Assembly: GCF_036373705.1 (NCBI RefSeq)
Contig: NC_089864.1
Span: 1,420,501-1,484,500, forward strand
Source: Amia ocellicauda
Lineage: Eukaryota; Chordata; Actinopteri; Amiiformes; Amiidae
Length of the DNA stretch: 64,000 bases
Reading direction: 5' to 3'
Positions 23,044 to 35,578 of this stretch are shown one piece after another; within the stretch, counting starts at the first letter, position 1, and each line of letters begins with the position of its first letter. The notes beneath the pieces are model-generated. The model was not told the DNA's origin and ran no database searches. It saw only the letters and a list, made by a program, of their open reading frames with translations. The translations under genes and the position numbers were made by a program.

Positions 23044-23756
23044 TCAGATCATTGATGAAGTCAAATACGCTACATTTTCTGCATCTTCTCTGATCTCCAT
23101 CCTTGTTTTAACTGATCTATACAAGTCAAGCAGCTCCTCTTCCTTGATATTGATCCTGTGCTCTGCCTCCTGGAACATCTCCTGGGTGTAATAGGAACCT
23201 CCATTCGCTGCCACCATGCTGTCGATCTTGCTGTACAGCTCTCTCACCTGTCTGCGATTACTCATGTTTTCGTTGTTGAAGCAATGGAACCTGCTCCCAC
23301 ACTTCCTGATCACCTCTCGGAGGCCTGCAGGGCTTTGCTGTACAAAGTCATTAATGCTTTGACCCTTGAGTTCGTCTCCTCTGGTGAACAGGACGATCAT
23401 GTACTTGGCAGCCTTGTCCCCAAACAGCTTCTGCAGTGCTTCCACAGCGTTCCTCTCCTCTGGGGTGAATCGGCCCAGCTGGATGACCAGGATGAAGGCG
23501 TGGGGTCCTGGGGCAGAGAGCTGAATACACCTCACTGTCTCTTTAATTATCACATCATCAGGTTTGTCTGTATCCAAGATACCTGGAGTGTCGACCACAT
23601 GGACTTTTCTATTATCATATTCTGTCTCAATTTTTGTACAGTGGTGTGTTACTGATTTGGCACTTGGTTCAGACTGAAACCTCTCCCTTCCCAGGATGGT
23701 GTTTCCCGCAGCACTCTTGCCCACTCCTGTTTTCCCAATCAGCACAACCCTCAGCT
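23044..23756 (-). CDS. GIMAP-family GTPase, main coding exon
   Basis: An immune-associated nucleotide-binding (AIG1) GTPase; in vertebrates these act on lymphocyte survival and organelle membranes. All G motifs look intact: G1 GKTGVGKS, G3 DTPG, the AIG1 box CIQLSAPGPHAFILV, and G4 TRGD. A helical, charged tail follows (RINIKEEELLDLYRSVKTRM). The exon begins after the acceptor ctaccag at 23757-23763 (minus strand), adding LRV before the first Val of the open frame. The start codon must lie in an upstream exon that I did not find. An AATAAA on the minus strand at 22832-22837 could end the transcript. Length and motifs are normal for the family. It points away from the plus-strand GIMAP exons at 29-37 kb. 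Confidence 0.88.
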
Positions 23757-25113
23757 CTGGTAGAAATAATTCAATAAGTTAGATTGCAATTAATCAGTCT
23801 GCATGAAAAGAGTGAAATTGTATTATTACACATATTAAAAACATTACGGTTTCAAACAGTTAATCTAACAGTGAGCAGTGTTTTGGACTGAAAACACGTC
23901 CACCTGTACTGAAAAGGCACCACAACTGCAGAAGATGCAGGACACATATGTATTGAGCAACAATTTTACTGAGTGTTGGATTCAGCCCAACTTTTGTCTA
24001 AATTTTGTCTAAATTGTGAGTTTCAATACTTGGTTGCAAGTTCTTTGCAGTCAATGACTGCCTGAAGTCTGAACCCATAGACATCACGAGATGCTGGGTT
24101 TCTTCCCTGATGATTCTCTGCCAGGCCTGCACTGCAGTGTCTTTAGTTCCTGCTTGTTCTTTGGGCGTTTTGCCTTCGGCTTTGCCTTAGAAATCAAAAC
24201 AAACTAATCAGAGAAAGATAGCAAAAACATTAGGTGTGGCCAAATCAACTATCTGGTACATTCTTACAAAAAAAAAAAACACTGGCTTTTTGCCTTGGAC
24301 CCGAAGTTTCTAGGTGAATGCAAGTCTCCTGTTGTGTCACCCGAATTCATCAATAACAAAACATAAAATAGTGTGAGGTCCTTATACAGGTGCGCTAGCA
24401 GCCCATAAAGTCTTTATTCTGTCACAGTGGAGCCCAAATATCTTTTGAGTAGTTTTAGCACTGAATGATCGCTCCCCTGCTGCTGCGTAACTGTTATAGT
24501 ATATGAGCACAATACAAGTGACATAACCCTCTGAAAAAAACAATTAATTATTAATCTGCCTACAACTATCAGCCCAAATTGCCAAGTGGTTAACACAGCT
24601 TGGAGTGCGGTGTGCGGTTCAAATCCTAAGCGGGGAGCTCTATTCGCACTCTATACAACGTTGTGTGGTAGCAGGGATCGTTATTTATTTAATACGACTA
24701 TATAAAATGTTTGGATCTCGTTTGGGGAAAAAGTGCACTGGGAAATATAAGTTACACAACTTAGTATAAAGCTCTGTACTAACTCTGCAAGTTCGTTACA
24801 ATTTACCCTTTATGACTGACTTCTACCTGCTACTCTGAGCGAGGAGTAATTTTTACTCCTAAACTAACGTGATTCCTAGGAGTAATTCTGAGATGTTTCA
24901 TGCATACTGGCGTTTGTCTATATCGGTGAAGATGAAAGGTTTAATGGGTTTAATGGTAACACATTTATAAATGCACAGCATATTTTAACAACATAACATA
25001 CATTTTTAAAGTTATATTTTGCAACTGGCAAATGTTTAGTCATGCAGAGAACATAAGAGTAATTTATAATTTGCTGGAATTTATATTTGTAGTAAAGTGT
25101 ACAATCTATACAA

Positions 25114-25157
<44 letters not shown>

Positions 25158-25180
25158 ATAAGTATAATAATAATAATACG
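23757..25180. other. Intergenic segment with transposon scraps and CTA repeat
   Basis: A stretch near 24040-24185 reads like an old DNA-transposon fragment. A CTA/ACT microsatellite lies at 25113-25156. The tRNA-like element at 24578-24626 is listed separately. No gene is seen. Confidence 0.45.
24578..24626 (+). repeat. tRNA-like head of a SINE
   Basis: An A-box-like motif (tgccaagtggtt) and a perfect B box GGTTCAAATCC at 24616-24626 are spaced as in tRNA genes. I could not fold a convincing cloverleaf, and unrelated sequence follows, so a tRNA-derived SINE is likelier than a functional tRNA. Confidence 0.4.
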
Positions 25181-25356
25181 CCACTCAGATCCTTATGCTG
25201 CCCATTTTTCCTGCTTCTAACACATCAACTTTGAGGACAAAATGTTCACTTGCTGCCTAATATATCCCACCCACTGACAGGTGCCATGATAACGAGATTA
25301 TCAGTGTTATTCACTTCACCTGTCAGTGGACATAATGTTTCGGCTGATCAGTGTAA
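25181..25356. mobile_element. Tc1-like end fragment, shared with 44399-44575
   Basis: About 175 bases (from cactcagatccttatgctgc to gctgatcagtgta) match the end of the Tc1 relic at 44399-44575 with few differences. Only the terminal part of the element remains. Confidence 0.75.
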
Positions 25357-25483
25357 GTGCATTGTGAGTGTTCCGAGGCTGGCTTTCTAATATTTAAATA
25401 TATGGCCCCAAAATAGTTTCTGCCCCAACTGATAGTAGGAAAGGTCCGCTTTAAACCTACAGTAGTGTTATGCTGGGTCACTG

Positions 25484-25958
25484 TGTAATGTGTCAGAGAC
25501 TAACAGGGGTGGATTTGAGTGTGTACTCAACCAGAAGGAGGGCAAAGGCAATAGTACAAAGGGAAGATCCAAAAGTCATAGTCAAGAAAAGTCCAGAGGT
25601 AGCTTGATTGGGCAGACAGGCAAGACAAGGAGATTCAAAGGGGAGGTAGTAAGGAGAAAGTGAGAAATCAGGAACACCAACAGACAGGCGATATATGCTT
25701 AGTAGTGACTGAAGAAGACAAGACTTTGAAGTGACTGAAGGGCAAACAGGAGTTTAAGTGCTGGACAGAGTGGAGTCAGTGGAGCTGGCAGGGAGAGGTA
25801 GAACCAATGAGTGCAGAGCGTTAATGGGACAAGTGCATATGGTATGTAGGAATGTTAATTGGATGATTGCTTATTGAGAGAAAGAGACTGGCTAGTATTC
25901 ACGTGATGAAGATGACCTCAAGTGGTGAACAGGGGCAGTGCAGAGAGCAGGCCCGACA
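25484..25958 (-). mobile_element. Solo LTR-like element
   Basis: A roughly 475-bp block starting TGTAATGTGTC and ending GCCCGACA. It resembles the LTR at 17991-18465 in layout and in phrases such as ggctagtattc and gtggtgaac. No clear target duplication was seen. Confidence 0.5.
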
Positions 25959-26371
25959 CTGTTGATGGAACTGGGCTTTAGACACCCAAACTGGTGGCCC
26001 CATTTTTAATTGCATTTTAAGCATTCCGAGGCTGTCTTTCTCATAGTTATATATTCCTGCCTACATAGAATAATGAATTCCAGCTTATCAGATTTACAAT
26101 ATTAAAATAAATCACCCTCCTGTATAAAGATGGAAGTGACTGGATGCAAAATATTAGGTTCAATGATTTAATTATTTACAGGAATTTGAATGTAAGGTCC
26201 CATGATTCAGGCAGCCCTTCCATACCCCAAGTATATAATAGAGTTTGGATTGAAGACTTATTGGTTTTGTCTTTAGTTTGACATTGATTATTGATTCAGT
26301 ATTCTATATACCGTACTTAAAATTACAGTTGCATTATCTGTTTCATTTTTCCTCATATATATATATATATA

Positions 26372-27555
26372 CACTCACCTAAAGGATTATTAGGAACACC
26401 ATACTAATACTTTGTTTGACCCCCTTTTGCCTTCAGAACTGCCTTAATTCTATGTGGCATTGATTCAACAAGGTGCTGAAAGCATTCTTTACAAATGTTG
26501 GCCCATATTGATAGGATAGCATCTTGCAGTTGATGGAGATTTGTGGGATGCACATCCAGGGCACGAAGCTCCCGTTCCACCACATCCCAAAGATGCTCTA
26601 TTGGGTTGAGATCTGGTGACTGTGGGGGCCAGTTTAGTACAGTGAACTCATTGTCATGTTCAAGAAACCAATTTGAAATGATTCGACCTTTGTGACATGG
26701 TGCATTATCCTGCTGGAAGTAGCCATCAGAGGATGGGTACATGGTGGTCATAAAGGGATGGACATGGTCAGAAACAATGCTCAGGTAGGCCGTGGCATTT
26801 AAACGATGCCCAATTGGCACTAAGGGGCCTAAAGTGTGCCAAGAAAACATCCCCCACACCATTACACCACCACCACCAGCCTGCACAGTGGTAACAAGGC
26901 ATGATGGATCCATGTTCTCATTCTGTTTACGCCAAATTCGGACTCATCAGACCAGGCAACATTTTTCCAGCCTTCAACTGTCCAATTTTGGTGAGCTTGT
27001 GCAAATTGTAGCCTCTTTTTCCTATTTGTAGTGGAGATGAGTGGTACCCGGTGGGGTCTTCTGCTGTTGTAGCCCATCCGCCTCAAGGTTGTACGTGTTG
27101 TGGCTTCACAAATGCTTTGCTGCATACCTCGGTTGTAACGAGTGGTTATTTCAGTCAAAGTTGCTCTTCTATCAGCTTGAATCAGTCGGCCCATTCTCCT
27201 CTGACCTCTAGCATCAACAAGGCATTTTCGCCCACAGGACTGCCTCTTACTGGATGTTTTTCCCTTTTCACACCATTCTTTGTAAACCCTAGAAATGGTT
27301 GTGCGTGAAAATCCCAGTAACTGAGCAGATTGTGAAATACTCAGACCGGCCCGTCTGGCACCAACAACCATGCCACGCTCAAAATTGCTTAAATCACCTT
27401 TCTTTCCCATTCAGACATTCAGTTTGGAGTTCAGGAGATTGTCTTGACCAGGACCACACCCCTAAATGCATTGAAGCAACTGCCATGTGATTGGTTGGTT
27501 AGATAATTGCATTAATGAGAAATTGAACAGGTGTTCCTAATAATTCTTTAGGTGA

Positions 27556-27558
<3 letters not shown>
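26372..27558 (-). mobile_element. Tc1/mariner element, family A, copy 2
   Basis: Same family as 9164-10384, inverted, 1187 bp. It is 34 bp shorter because of one internal deletion. It sits inside a TA microsatellite, with TA runs on both flanks. Confidence 0.95.
26404..27410 (-). pseudogene. Family A Tc1 transposase broken by a 34-bp deletion
   Basis: The transposase starts at 27410 and matches copy 1 up to WSDES. A 34-base loss at about 26940 then removes the codons after the first catalytic Asp and shifts the frame. The remaining reading (26404-26913) resumes in the correct frame and keeps FQQDNAPCH and [10 protein letters not shown]. No functional transposase can be made. Confidence 0.93.

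Positions 27559-27626
<68 letters not shown>
27557..27626. repeat. TA dinucleotide microsatellite
   Basis: About 34 TA units adjoining the end of Tc1 copy 2. Tc1 elements insert at TA, so this was probably the target. Confidence 0.95.
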
Positions 27627-27627
<1 letters not shown>

Positions 27628-29338
27628 CTGCTCCATGTGACTCAGTTTAATTTGGATTTTGTCTTGCACAGCACTATTTTTGTTTTGAGACCTTATGCTG
27701 TCCTGGTGGGCCGCCAGACAGTTTTATTTTTTGCTGGGTGCAGGGTCCTTGCACTCCTCTGCGCCAACACGCTGGCAAGGTGTTTGGCTACTGCCATATA
27801 TCTATTAGTTCAGCAGGCCACAGAGTTTATAATTTCCTACCAGCATGCCCATTACTTTCGATTTGGTTTCCCTGACTCACTTTTACAACCTGACCCTTCT
27901 AGGTACCTCCTTCTGCTTGAATTGTAAACTATTAATCCCTTTACAACATTACATAGTCTTTATAAAATCTTGTCTCCCGCCTGTGACCCCAAACCCATGC
28001 CCTGAGAATCCAAGATAAAGCTACTGGGGTGTTAACGTAAATATACTCATCTCCTTTGGATTGTCTGCAGCTGCCAGGTTTGTTGCCTCATTACAAAATC
28101 CCGGACAAGCCCCCAAACTGTTGTAAAGAATTCTTGGGACAGGAGTTTCAGTTAATCAGCTTTATTTTCGAATGAATTCACACAGAGACCCTTCGTCTGG
28201 TTAGGAGTGCAAGGTCTATTGATTCCCTGGTTACAAGCAGTTATATTGCCTGCCAAAAGGGGCAATCTACAGAAGCAGGGGGGAGTCCCCTCTCTTCCTA
28301 TTGGAGCAAGCAGTGATACAGAAGGGAAACAGACAATAATAAAGTTACAAGGTTTTCTATAATACTGAAGGTCTGGGAAAGTTTCTCAACTTGTTTACGG
28401 CGTATACTAGAAACATTTATCTTTTCCCAAGATACAGAAGTTACTCAGCATGTGGTTTTAAGGTTTTGTTCCAGAAAAATTCTGTGGGATCTTAGTTAAA
28501 CTTGGCAATAAAAAATGCTCACAAGATAACGAACAATAGGACAGTTTTCTCCTTGCATGTAAGAATAATTAATCTCACACACACACACAAGAAAAGCAAT
28601 GATTATATTAAAAGCAATGGTATACATATTAAAGAAAAGCATTGACCATTCATATTAACCCTTCAAAAACTATTAGTGGAACTAGTATTTCACACCCAAA
28701 TTGTTGTCCCTTATGCCACAATTTTGTGTCTTAAAATGCATTGGGGAGTCCTCTACCTCTGCATCTACAAGGTATTATGTTGCAAGTCGCCCTGGATAAG
28801 GGCGTCTGCTGCCAAGAAATACAAATAATAATAATAATAATAGTTTCAAGTAGCATACCCATGAAACTATGCAGAATCACCCACTGGCCACAAACTAGAT
28901 GAGGATAAGGTTATTGTTAATCTGAAAAGACTGTGTAGAGGTGCATTGAACTGAAAGTATTTTAAATTAAATTAATAATTATTTTTATGATTTTCATTGA
29001 GGAGGATGGTCCTCCCCTTCCTCCTCTGAGGAGCCTCCCCGATACAGTATTGCAAGAGCCCTGGAATAATATTATTATTTTATATATCAATACACTCGTT
29101 CTCAGCTGGGCTGAACATCTGGAGGAGCCAGTGAAACGCCTGGATCTGAACCATTAGCTCCTCTGGTTTCTACAGAGACTAATTACTAAACCTCTGGACA
29201 GCTGGGGCTGTCTTTGCCACAAAGGGGCCAGATAAGGACTGAAGGGAGAGCGGACACTGAGCAGCACAGCAACAGAGAGAGAGACCAGAGACCAGGGACC
29301 TCTGGAGGGAGAGAGGAGCGACTGTGACAGAGAGAGAG
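27627..29338. other. Intergenic segment upstream of the plus-strand GIMAP
   Basis: Mostly unique AT-rich sequence. The dispersed CCCTGGATAAGGGCG core plus an ATA run lies at 28785-28840. The final 120 bases (29220-29338), rich in gagaga, are the likely 5' UTR of the GIMAP gene. Confidence 0.45.
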
Positions 29339-31362
29339 ATGGCGAGCGGCGGTGGGTCCCCCTGCCTTGATGGTGAGTCACTGCTCTGTGTTGCTGTCCT
29401 CTGTGTCCCTCAGGAGAGACTGTCCCTCTGTCCTCCCGTCCCCAAGTTAAAGTGTCTGCTGCGCAGGAGCTCAGAGTCCCACTGAGAGAGTTATTAGAGG
29501 GACTGAGACACAGCTGATGGGCAAACTGTCTGACTGGACTGTAGGGAAAACACTAGTTACACACTGTACACATAGTAATAAAACATATGTGAAGAATTGC
29601 ATTTCTTTCCCTGTATGTCTGTGTGAACCAGGTCACTGGTCTTACTGTGCTACGGTACTGTGCTCTAGTTCAACCCTGATACCCAGAGAACAGTGTCTGA
29701 TAAGAATCAGTTTTCACCCAGGATTTTGGCTTGATACATTGTACAAACCCATCCTTATATTAAACATTACCTATACTTCAATTTTCCCCCGATTTAGTAA
29801 TATATATTATTATTATCATAATTATTTTTATTTCTTGGCAGACGCCCTTATCCAGGGCGACTTACAACATAAGTGCAAAAATACAGTAAGTACAAGGCAT
29901 CAATCATTACAAAATCAATTTACATTAACATAGCAATTAAAAATAATACATTTTACAAATTCCAATTTACAATTTACACAAGTACAGTTAGTGAGGTCCT
30001 ACATCCTGGACGGTGAAAGCTAAGTGCTGTCAAGATGTAGGGTTACAGTCAAGGGCTACGGGAAAGGGAGCAAGGAGGAAAACAATCAAGAACGCAAGAC
30101 GCATAATAAAACTGTGAAGTGCTATCTAACGGGGATTAAAAAGACTAATATTATAAGTACTGTCTTAATATAAGTACTATAGGTCTTCCCGAGCAGTTGT
30201 CAGGCAGAAACCGTGCCTGTTATCTTTCTCTCCAGTCTGGTCTGCATAAAAGTGCCTGTACTTTGTAACTTCTCTAAGACTGTTCTTGAGATAAATTGTA
30301 AATAAATTCCTTTTAATTAAAAATACATCTCTCTCTCTCGATTATGTGGACTCTTCAATATGTAATACAGAAAATCTTACAAATAAATTAAGTAATAAAC
30401 ACATATGAATGAATTCAATAAAAACAAATACATGAAGAGACACAGAAAGAGAGGGTTAGAGAATTTCTGAATTTGAATTTCATAAGAGATATATAAACTG
30501 TTTCTCTCCAACAGGACAGAGACAGACTGCTTTCTGTGAGACACAGCATCTCCTAGAGCTAAGGATTGTCCTGCTGGGATGTAAAGGACTAGCTGGGAAG
30601 AGTTCATCAGGAAACACCATCCTGGGCAGAGAGACGTTTAACTGTAGGCCAGTGACTGAGGAGAGTGAGAAGAGTCAGGGTGAAGTGGCCGGGAGGCAGG
30701 TCACTGTGGTCGACACACCAGGCTGGAGGAGTGGTTCTGCACAGGAGACCCCAGAGCGGGTCAAACAGGAGATTGTGCGCAGTGTGTCTCTGTGCCCCCC
30801 GGGACCCCACGCTCTCCTCCTGACCATTCCTGTGTGGAGTTACTCATTCACAGAGAGAGAGAGGAGATCAGTGCAGGAACACCTGGAGCTCCTCAGTGAG
30901 ACAGTCTGGAGACACACTATAGTGCTGTTCACTGGGGGGGACAGACTGGGAGACACAACCATTGAGCAGCGCATTGAGAGAGGAGGGGAGGAGCTCCAGC
31001 GGCTTGTGGAGAAATGTGGGAACAGGTATCATGTTCTCAACAACAGCAACAGGGGCGACGGCACTCAGGTCACAGAGCTGCTGGACAAGATAGAGGAGAT
31101 GGTGGCAGGAAACTGGGGCTGGCACTTCACTACTGACATCAGCCAAATATACAGAGAGACTGAAGAGAGGATCAGACTAAGGGAAGAGGAGCTGAAACTG
31201 AGGATGGAGGAGGAGTGGAGCGGGAGAGAAGAGGAGCTGAAGGAGAAGATGAGAAAGACACTGAAGGAAGAGGAGCTGGAGAAAGAGACAGAGGAATCCA
31301 CACAACCTGTCAAGAGTTGCAGCAGTCTGGATCTCCTCCCTCCCCTCAGTGAGTCTGATTAA
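29339..31362 (+). CDS. GIMAP-family GTPase (exons 29339-29372 and 30515-31348 or 31362)
   Basis: The first exon starts at ATG 29339 and encodes MASGGGSPCLD before a gtgagt donor in phase 1. The second exon opens after ctccaacag at 30506-30514 in the matching phase. Together they give a complete N-terminus leading into ELRIVLLG. G1 is GCKGLAGKS, G3 is DTPG, the AIG1 box reads VSLCPPGPHALLLTIPV, and G4 is TGGD. A long charged coiled-coil tail rich in EEEL and RMEEE follows. The frame reaches a stop at 31360-31362. Twelve bases before that stop lies a strong donor, CA|GTGAGT at 31348/31349, also phase 1. If it is used, the protein continues into the exons at 35579 and 36112. Both endings are possible from sequence alone. 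Confidence 0.85.
29815..30175 (+). repeat. Dispersed repeat in GIMAP intron 1
   Basis: The core GCAGACGCCCTTATCCAGGG and the motifs after it match 222-600 in the same order. It lies in the intron between the two GIMAP exons, in sense orientation. Confidence 0.75.
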
Positions 31363-32054
31363 TGCTGTATCACTGACTCTGATCTCACTGGCTCTCCTCT
31401 CAGTCTGTATCACTGACTCTGATCTCACTGGCTCTCCTCTCAGTCTGTATCACTGACTCTCTGGTCTATTGCGGAGAGGATGAAGTGAGTGAGAGACTCA
31501 GTAATAAAGAAAATCAATAAGACAGGTTGTGTTTCATCACAAGCGTAGAGCAGTACAGCTCCCCTGAAATAGCTACATGACCGAGATCAGAGGTGGAGGG
31601 CAGAGGGTGGGGGTGCTCAAATGCCTGTAGCAAAACACAACAATTTTCACGCCGTGAGAGAAAGGTAGGCATGTATCTCTTTGGAAGGGAGCCAGTGATG
31701 AAAGGAATTATAACTTAATATTGGTAATATTATTTTATATAGTATATTTTCATTAAATACTGTTTAGTTACTATCTCCTTCCTCCTTGGAGCCTGTCAGG
31801 TGTTTAATGTGTTTAAGATCACAGTGTCACTCTGCAGCCATGGAGACCCGACTCTCCCTGTTCAGGCTTCACTCTCTTTGCTCCAGGCTTGTTTGATGAC
31901 TGGTGTGAAATGGACAGTCAGTCTGATAGGTATTAAAGCTGCCATTACACAAAACTTACATTCTTCTTTCTTTTATTGTTTACAGTATCTTTTTCATACC
32001 ACAGTAAGTATACCTTTTAATTACTTCCGTCTCAGATAGTTAAAAGGTGCCCAG
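31363..32054. other. Intergenic or intronic segment, no gene seen
   Basis: A 37-bp unit (tgtatcactgactctgatct with ctcactggctctcctctcag) is repeated about two and a half times at 31365-31460. The remainder is unique with no supported gene. Confidence 0.5.
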
Positions 32055-32528
32055 TGTCACAACCACCATCTAGCACTTCCACTTTTCCCCACTAGATGTC
32101 ACCTTCACCCTTCCTTACCAGTCACTTCTCCCAGCTCCCTTCCTTCAATCAGCATTCCTGAAAACCCCCATGCACTCCTGTGAAAACCCCCAGCTCCCAT
32201 TCATCCTCAACCTTCCAACCTGGTTCTCTGCTCCCTATATAAACCCCTCACGAACACTCCATCATTGCAAAGTTTTCTCAGTGTATACTTCATTTCTGAG
32301 CAGTCTCTCCGAGCCTTGTTTAGCTTTGAATCAACCGTGTATCCTTGACCTCCCGCTTGACTTCCCGACCATGACTTTGCTCTTCCCCTGTTTGCCTGAT
32401 CGCCTGACCCTTGCCCGTGACCATGGCCACATATTTGCCTTGCTTTGATTGTCCTGTCCTGCCTGTATTGTCGATCCCACCAACACCGCAGCTGGGTTCC
32501 CTTATTCCTATGCCTGCGGTACATTACA
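32055..32528 (+). mobile_element. Gypsy-like solo LTR
   Basis: A 474-bp unit from TGTCACAACC to GGTACATTACA with an internal tatataaacccct TATA region. The flanks CCCAG and CACAG differ at one base and may be a decayed 5-bp target duplication. No internal genes are present. Confidence 0.65.
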
Positions 32529-33229
32529 CACAGTTCACAGTTTGATCAGTGCCGTGAAATGGATGCATTTCAGATACAATAATTTTGAACTTCACAATTC
32601 CTTTCAATGTATTGTGTTTTGAACAGAAGGCAGTGTGGAATCAGGTGGGTTAAGTGCCACTTGAAGATAAATTGAGATAGTTAGAACAAACAAATAATAT
32701 ATTATAACTTCAGTAATTAATACACAAGGAAGTCAAGAGGAAGAATCTCTCCTGCTTTCTGGAAACACTATATAATATTGACCAGCAGCTCCTCCTACCG
32801 GTTTACCTCCACACGGAGACCAGCTCACACACTGACTCTGTTTTCTAGAGCTATTTTTTTATACTGCTATTGGCTTACACATTGCACTTTTTTAAATAAT
32901 TTGCTGAAATGCTTTCCATCTCATCACAACTTTGAGATGCGCAGTAGTTTAAACTAACACCGATTCCATTTTGGTTGTCCTTTGAATCATGTCCCACAGT
33001 CTGGTCCTCTGTCTCAGGTAAGTAGCTTGTTTATCATCTCTGTTCTGCTTTTCAAGTCCCGTTTGTTGTGTTATGACAGCTGACAGACTTCTCAAATACT
33101 TAAACTCACACGTCCTTTATTTTGTGTGTCTCATCTCACTGGAATATCAACACACTGCCGTGAAACTGCTGACACACCCCTTTCCCCTTCGCATAAGGCA
33201 TAAGTAAGGAGTAGGATATAAGAAAATTT
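32529..33229. other. Unique segment, no gene seen
   Basis: AT-rich sequence without repeats that I could identify and without open frames of note. Confidence 0.45.
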
Positions 33230-34748
33230 CCAAGGCCTTGAATTTCCCCCGGATCTTAGTAAAGTCCATTAGTAAGACATGGAGAGATTATGGATCTGCC
33301 TACTAAACTGAGTATCCTTGTGAGAAGGGCATTAGTCAGGGAGGCCACCAAGAGGCCTATGGCAACTATAAAGAGTTACAGTCTTCCACGGCAGGGAGAT
33401 ACAGTGCTACTGCAACAATAGCCTGGGTGCTTCACAAAATTGGGCTTTATAAGAGAGAAAGAAACTCACATCAAATCTCAGCTAGAGTTTGTCAGAAGGC
33501 ATATAAGTGACTCTGAGGAAGATTGTAACTCCTACACCCTGACTATTCCTGGTTTCGCCGGGGCACCTGAGCCACACTTTCCTCAGATTCCATTCCAGAA
33601 CCTTTGATTAACTTCCAATCAGTTTATTATTCAATTATCATCCTGGATTCCCCTGTTTATCTCCTCCACCTGTTTCCCATTTCATTCAATCATTACACCC
33701 TGTACATATATTACGTTGTTCCCCTGACAAGATGCAAAGTCTTGCAGCAGCATTTCTAAGCAGTAATGCCATTAAACCAGTTTCCCTGTATATTGACCCC
33801 AGCCCTCTGTTCTATGACTCTGCAACTTCCTGGTGTGCCTGATTGTTCAACCTACCTTCTGTGACCCCGATTAATCCTCTTGCCAAGTCCCATTGTTTTT
33901 TGATTGCCTGTCCCATGGTTGCCAAGTCTGTTTGCCTGATACTGCTTTTGGATCCTACCCTTTCCTGTCATCCCCGGTATTGGTCCTTACAATTCTATGG
34001 TCTGATGAGACCAAAATAGAGCTTTTTGGCCTCAACACTAAGCGCTATGTTTGGCACAAGCCTAACAGTGCACATCATCCTGACAACACCTTCCCTACCA
34101 TGAAGCATAGTGGTGGCAGCATCATGCTATGGGGATGCTTCTCTGTGTCAGGGCCTGGAAACTTTGTAAAGATAGATGACAACATGGATGCAGCAAAGTA
34201 CAGAGAAATCCTGGAAGAAAACCTGCTGAAGTCTGCAAGAGACATGGAACTTGGGAGAATATTCATCTTCCTGCAAGACAATGACCCCAAACATACAGCT
34301 AAAGCCACACTGAAGTAGCTTAAAAACAAAAAGGTCAATGTCCTGGAGTGGCCCACTCAATGCCCAGACCACAATCCAATTGAGAATATGTGGAAAGAGT
34401 TGAAAATTGTTGTTCACCAAACTTGATGGAGCTTGAAATCACATGACACCTTAATTGGAGGTGGACTCCATTCAACTACGTGACTTCTAAAGACAATTGG
34501 TTTCAGTACAGTTCAATCAGGTGTGTCATAGCAAAGGGCGTGATTACTTATGCATTCAAGTATTTTCTGTTTTGTATTTGTAATTAATTTAGAACAATTT
34601 GCAGATTATATTGTTCACTTTGACATGATGGATATTTTCTGTGTTTTTGACACTGATCAACTCCTGATTAAATCCATTCTGATTTCATGTTGTAACACAA
34701 TGAAATGTGGAAATGTCCAAAGGGGGTGAATACTTTTGAAAGCCACTG
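33230..34748 (+). mobile_element. Tc1 relic with a nested LTR
   Basis: Tc1 transposase-like sequence runs from about 33230 to 33523 and resumes at 33992. It ends at 34748 with the terminus gtgaatacttttgaaagcca, then CTG next to TA. The left terminus is missing. The second half encodes [21 protein letters not shown] and NPIENMW, but has a stop after ATLK at 34316-34318. The interruption is a complete solo LTR. Confidence 0.82.
33524..33991 (+). mobile_element. Gypsy-like solo LTR inserted in the Tc1 relic
   Basis: A 468-bp block from TGTAACTCC to TCCTTACA. It separates the two halves of the transposase, which would otherwise join at gaagattctatggtctgatg. Its layout resembles the LTRs at 32055 and 35045. 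Confidence 0.7.
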
Positions 34749-35044
34749 TAAATTGTCCTTTGTGTTCTGTTCTTGTGTGCTGATGAATGTTCATAAAGCC
34801 GGCAACTAGAGACAGCACTTGTCTTGTCAAGCCATCTAAATTCCATAGCTCCCAAATCAAAATTGATCAATCTACACACCACACATGGTTTATATTTATA
34901 TGCAAATTATGTCATTCTTTATACTGTCTCACTTTATTACACCACTCTAACACATTGCTAATTTTGTCACTTTTGCTGTCTGTCTCTCTCTACAACTACC
35001 CCCCCACCCTTAAAATACTGAACCCACTTAATGTCTAAGATAGT
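34749..35044. other. Unique segment between two transposons
   Basis: AT-rich, no features seen. Confidence 0.4.
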
Positions 35045-35510
35045 TGTCACGGTTTCCCTCCGCACTTCTCCAGCTCGCCACCAGAGGTCATCGTTACAAC
35101 CATGTACTTGTCATGTCATGTCTAACCCCATGTACCTGTTCTTCCACATTCCTCAAAACCCAGTGCCCTCTCTCTCACCTCCCTCAGCTCCCATTCGCTC
35201 AGCACTGCCCAGCACCTATTACCTTCCTTCTCCTGCCCTGTATATAAACCCCTTGGTCACATAGTCTTCTTTCCAGTTGCTATTCTCAGTGTTTCCTATT
35301 GCCTATTCTTTGTCCTTCTTTTGTACCTTGACCTACGATTCCTGAATTCTTCCTTCCAGTCTGTTCGCTTCCTCGTTGACCCTTGCCTGCCTTATCTACC
35401 TCGCCTTCGGATTCTCCTTGACATTGCCTTTGCTGGTATTGACCCTCGCCTGTCCCTGGACATCCTTATCTCTGCACCTGGGTTCCTCATACCTGAGTCC
35501 CAGCATTACA
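35045..35510 (+). mobile_element. Gypsy-like solo LTR
   Basis: A 466-bp unit from TGTCACGGTTTCC to CCCAGCATTACA with an internal tgtatataaacccc TATA box. It lies just upstream of the GIMAP exon at 35579. No target duplication was recognised. Confidence 0.68.
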
Positions 35511-35578
35511 ATGCTGATGATGGTATACTGAGGGAGAAGTGTAATTGAATTATATCTGGTTATGTATTTTTGTTGCAG

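Noticed and set aside
24578-24626. Functional tRNA gene
   Set aside because: A and B boxes are present but the stems do not pair convincingly; a SINE head is likelier.
27637-27927. 96-codon hydrophobic open frame
   Set aside because: No start context, domain or splice support; consistent with chance.
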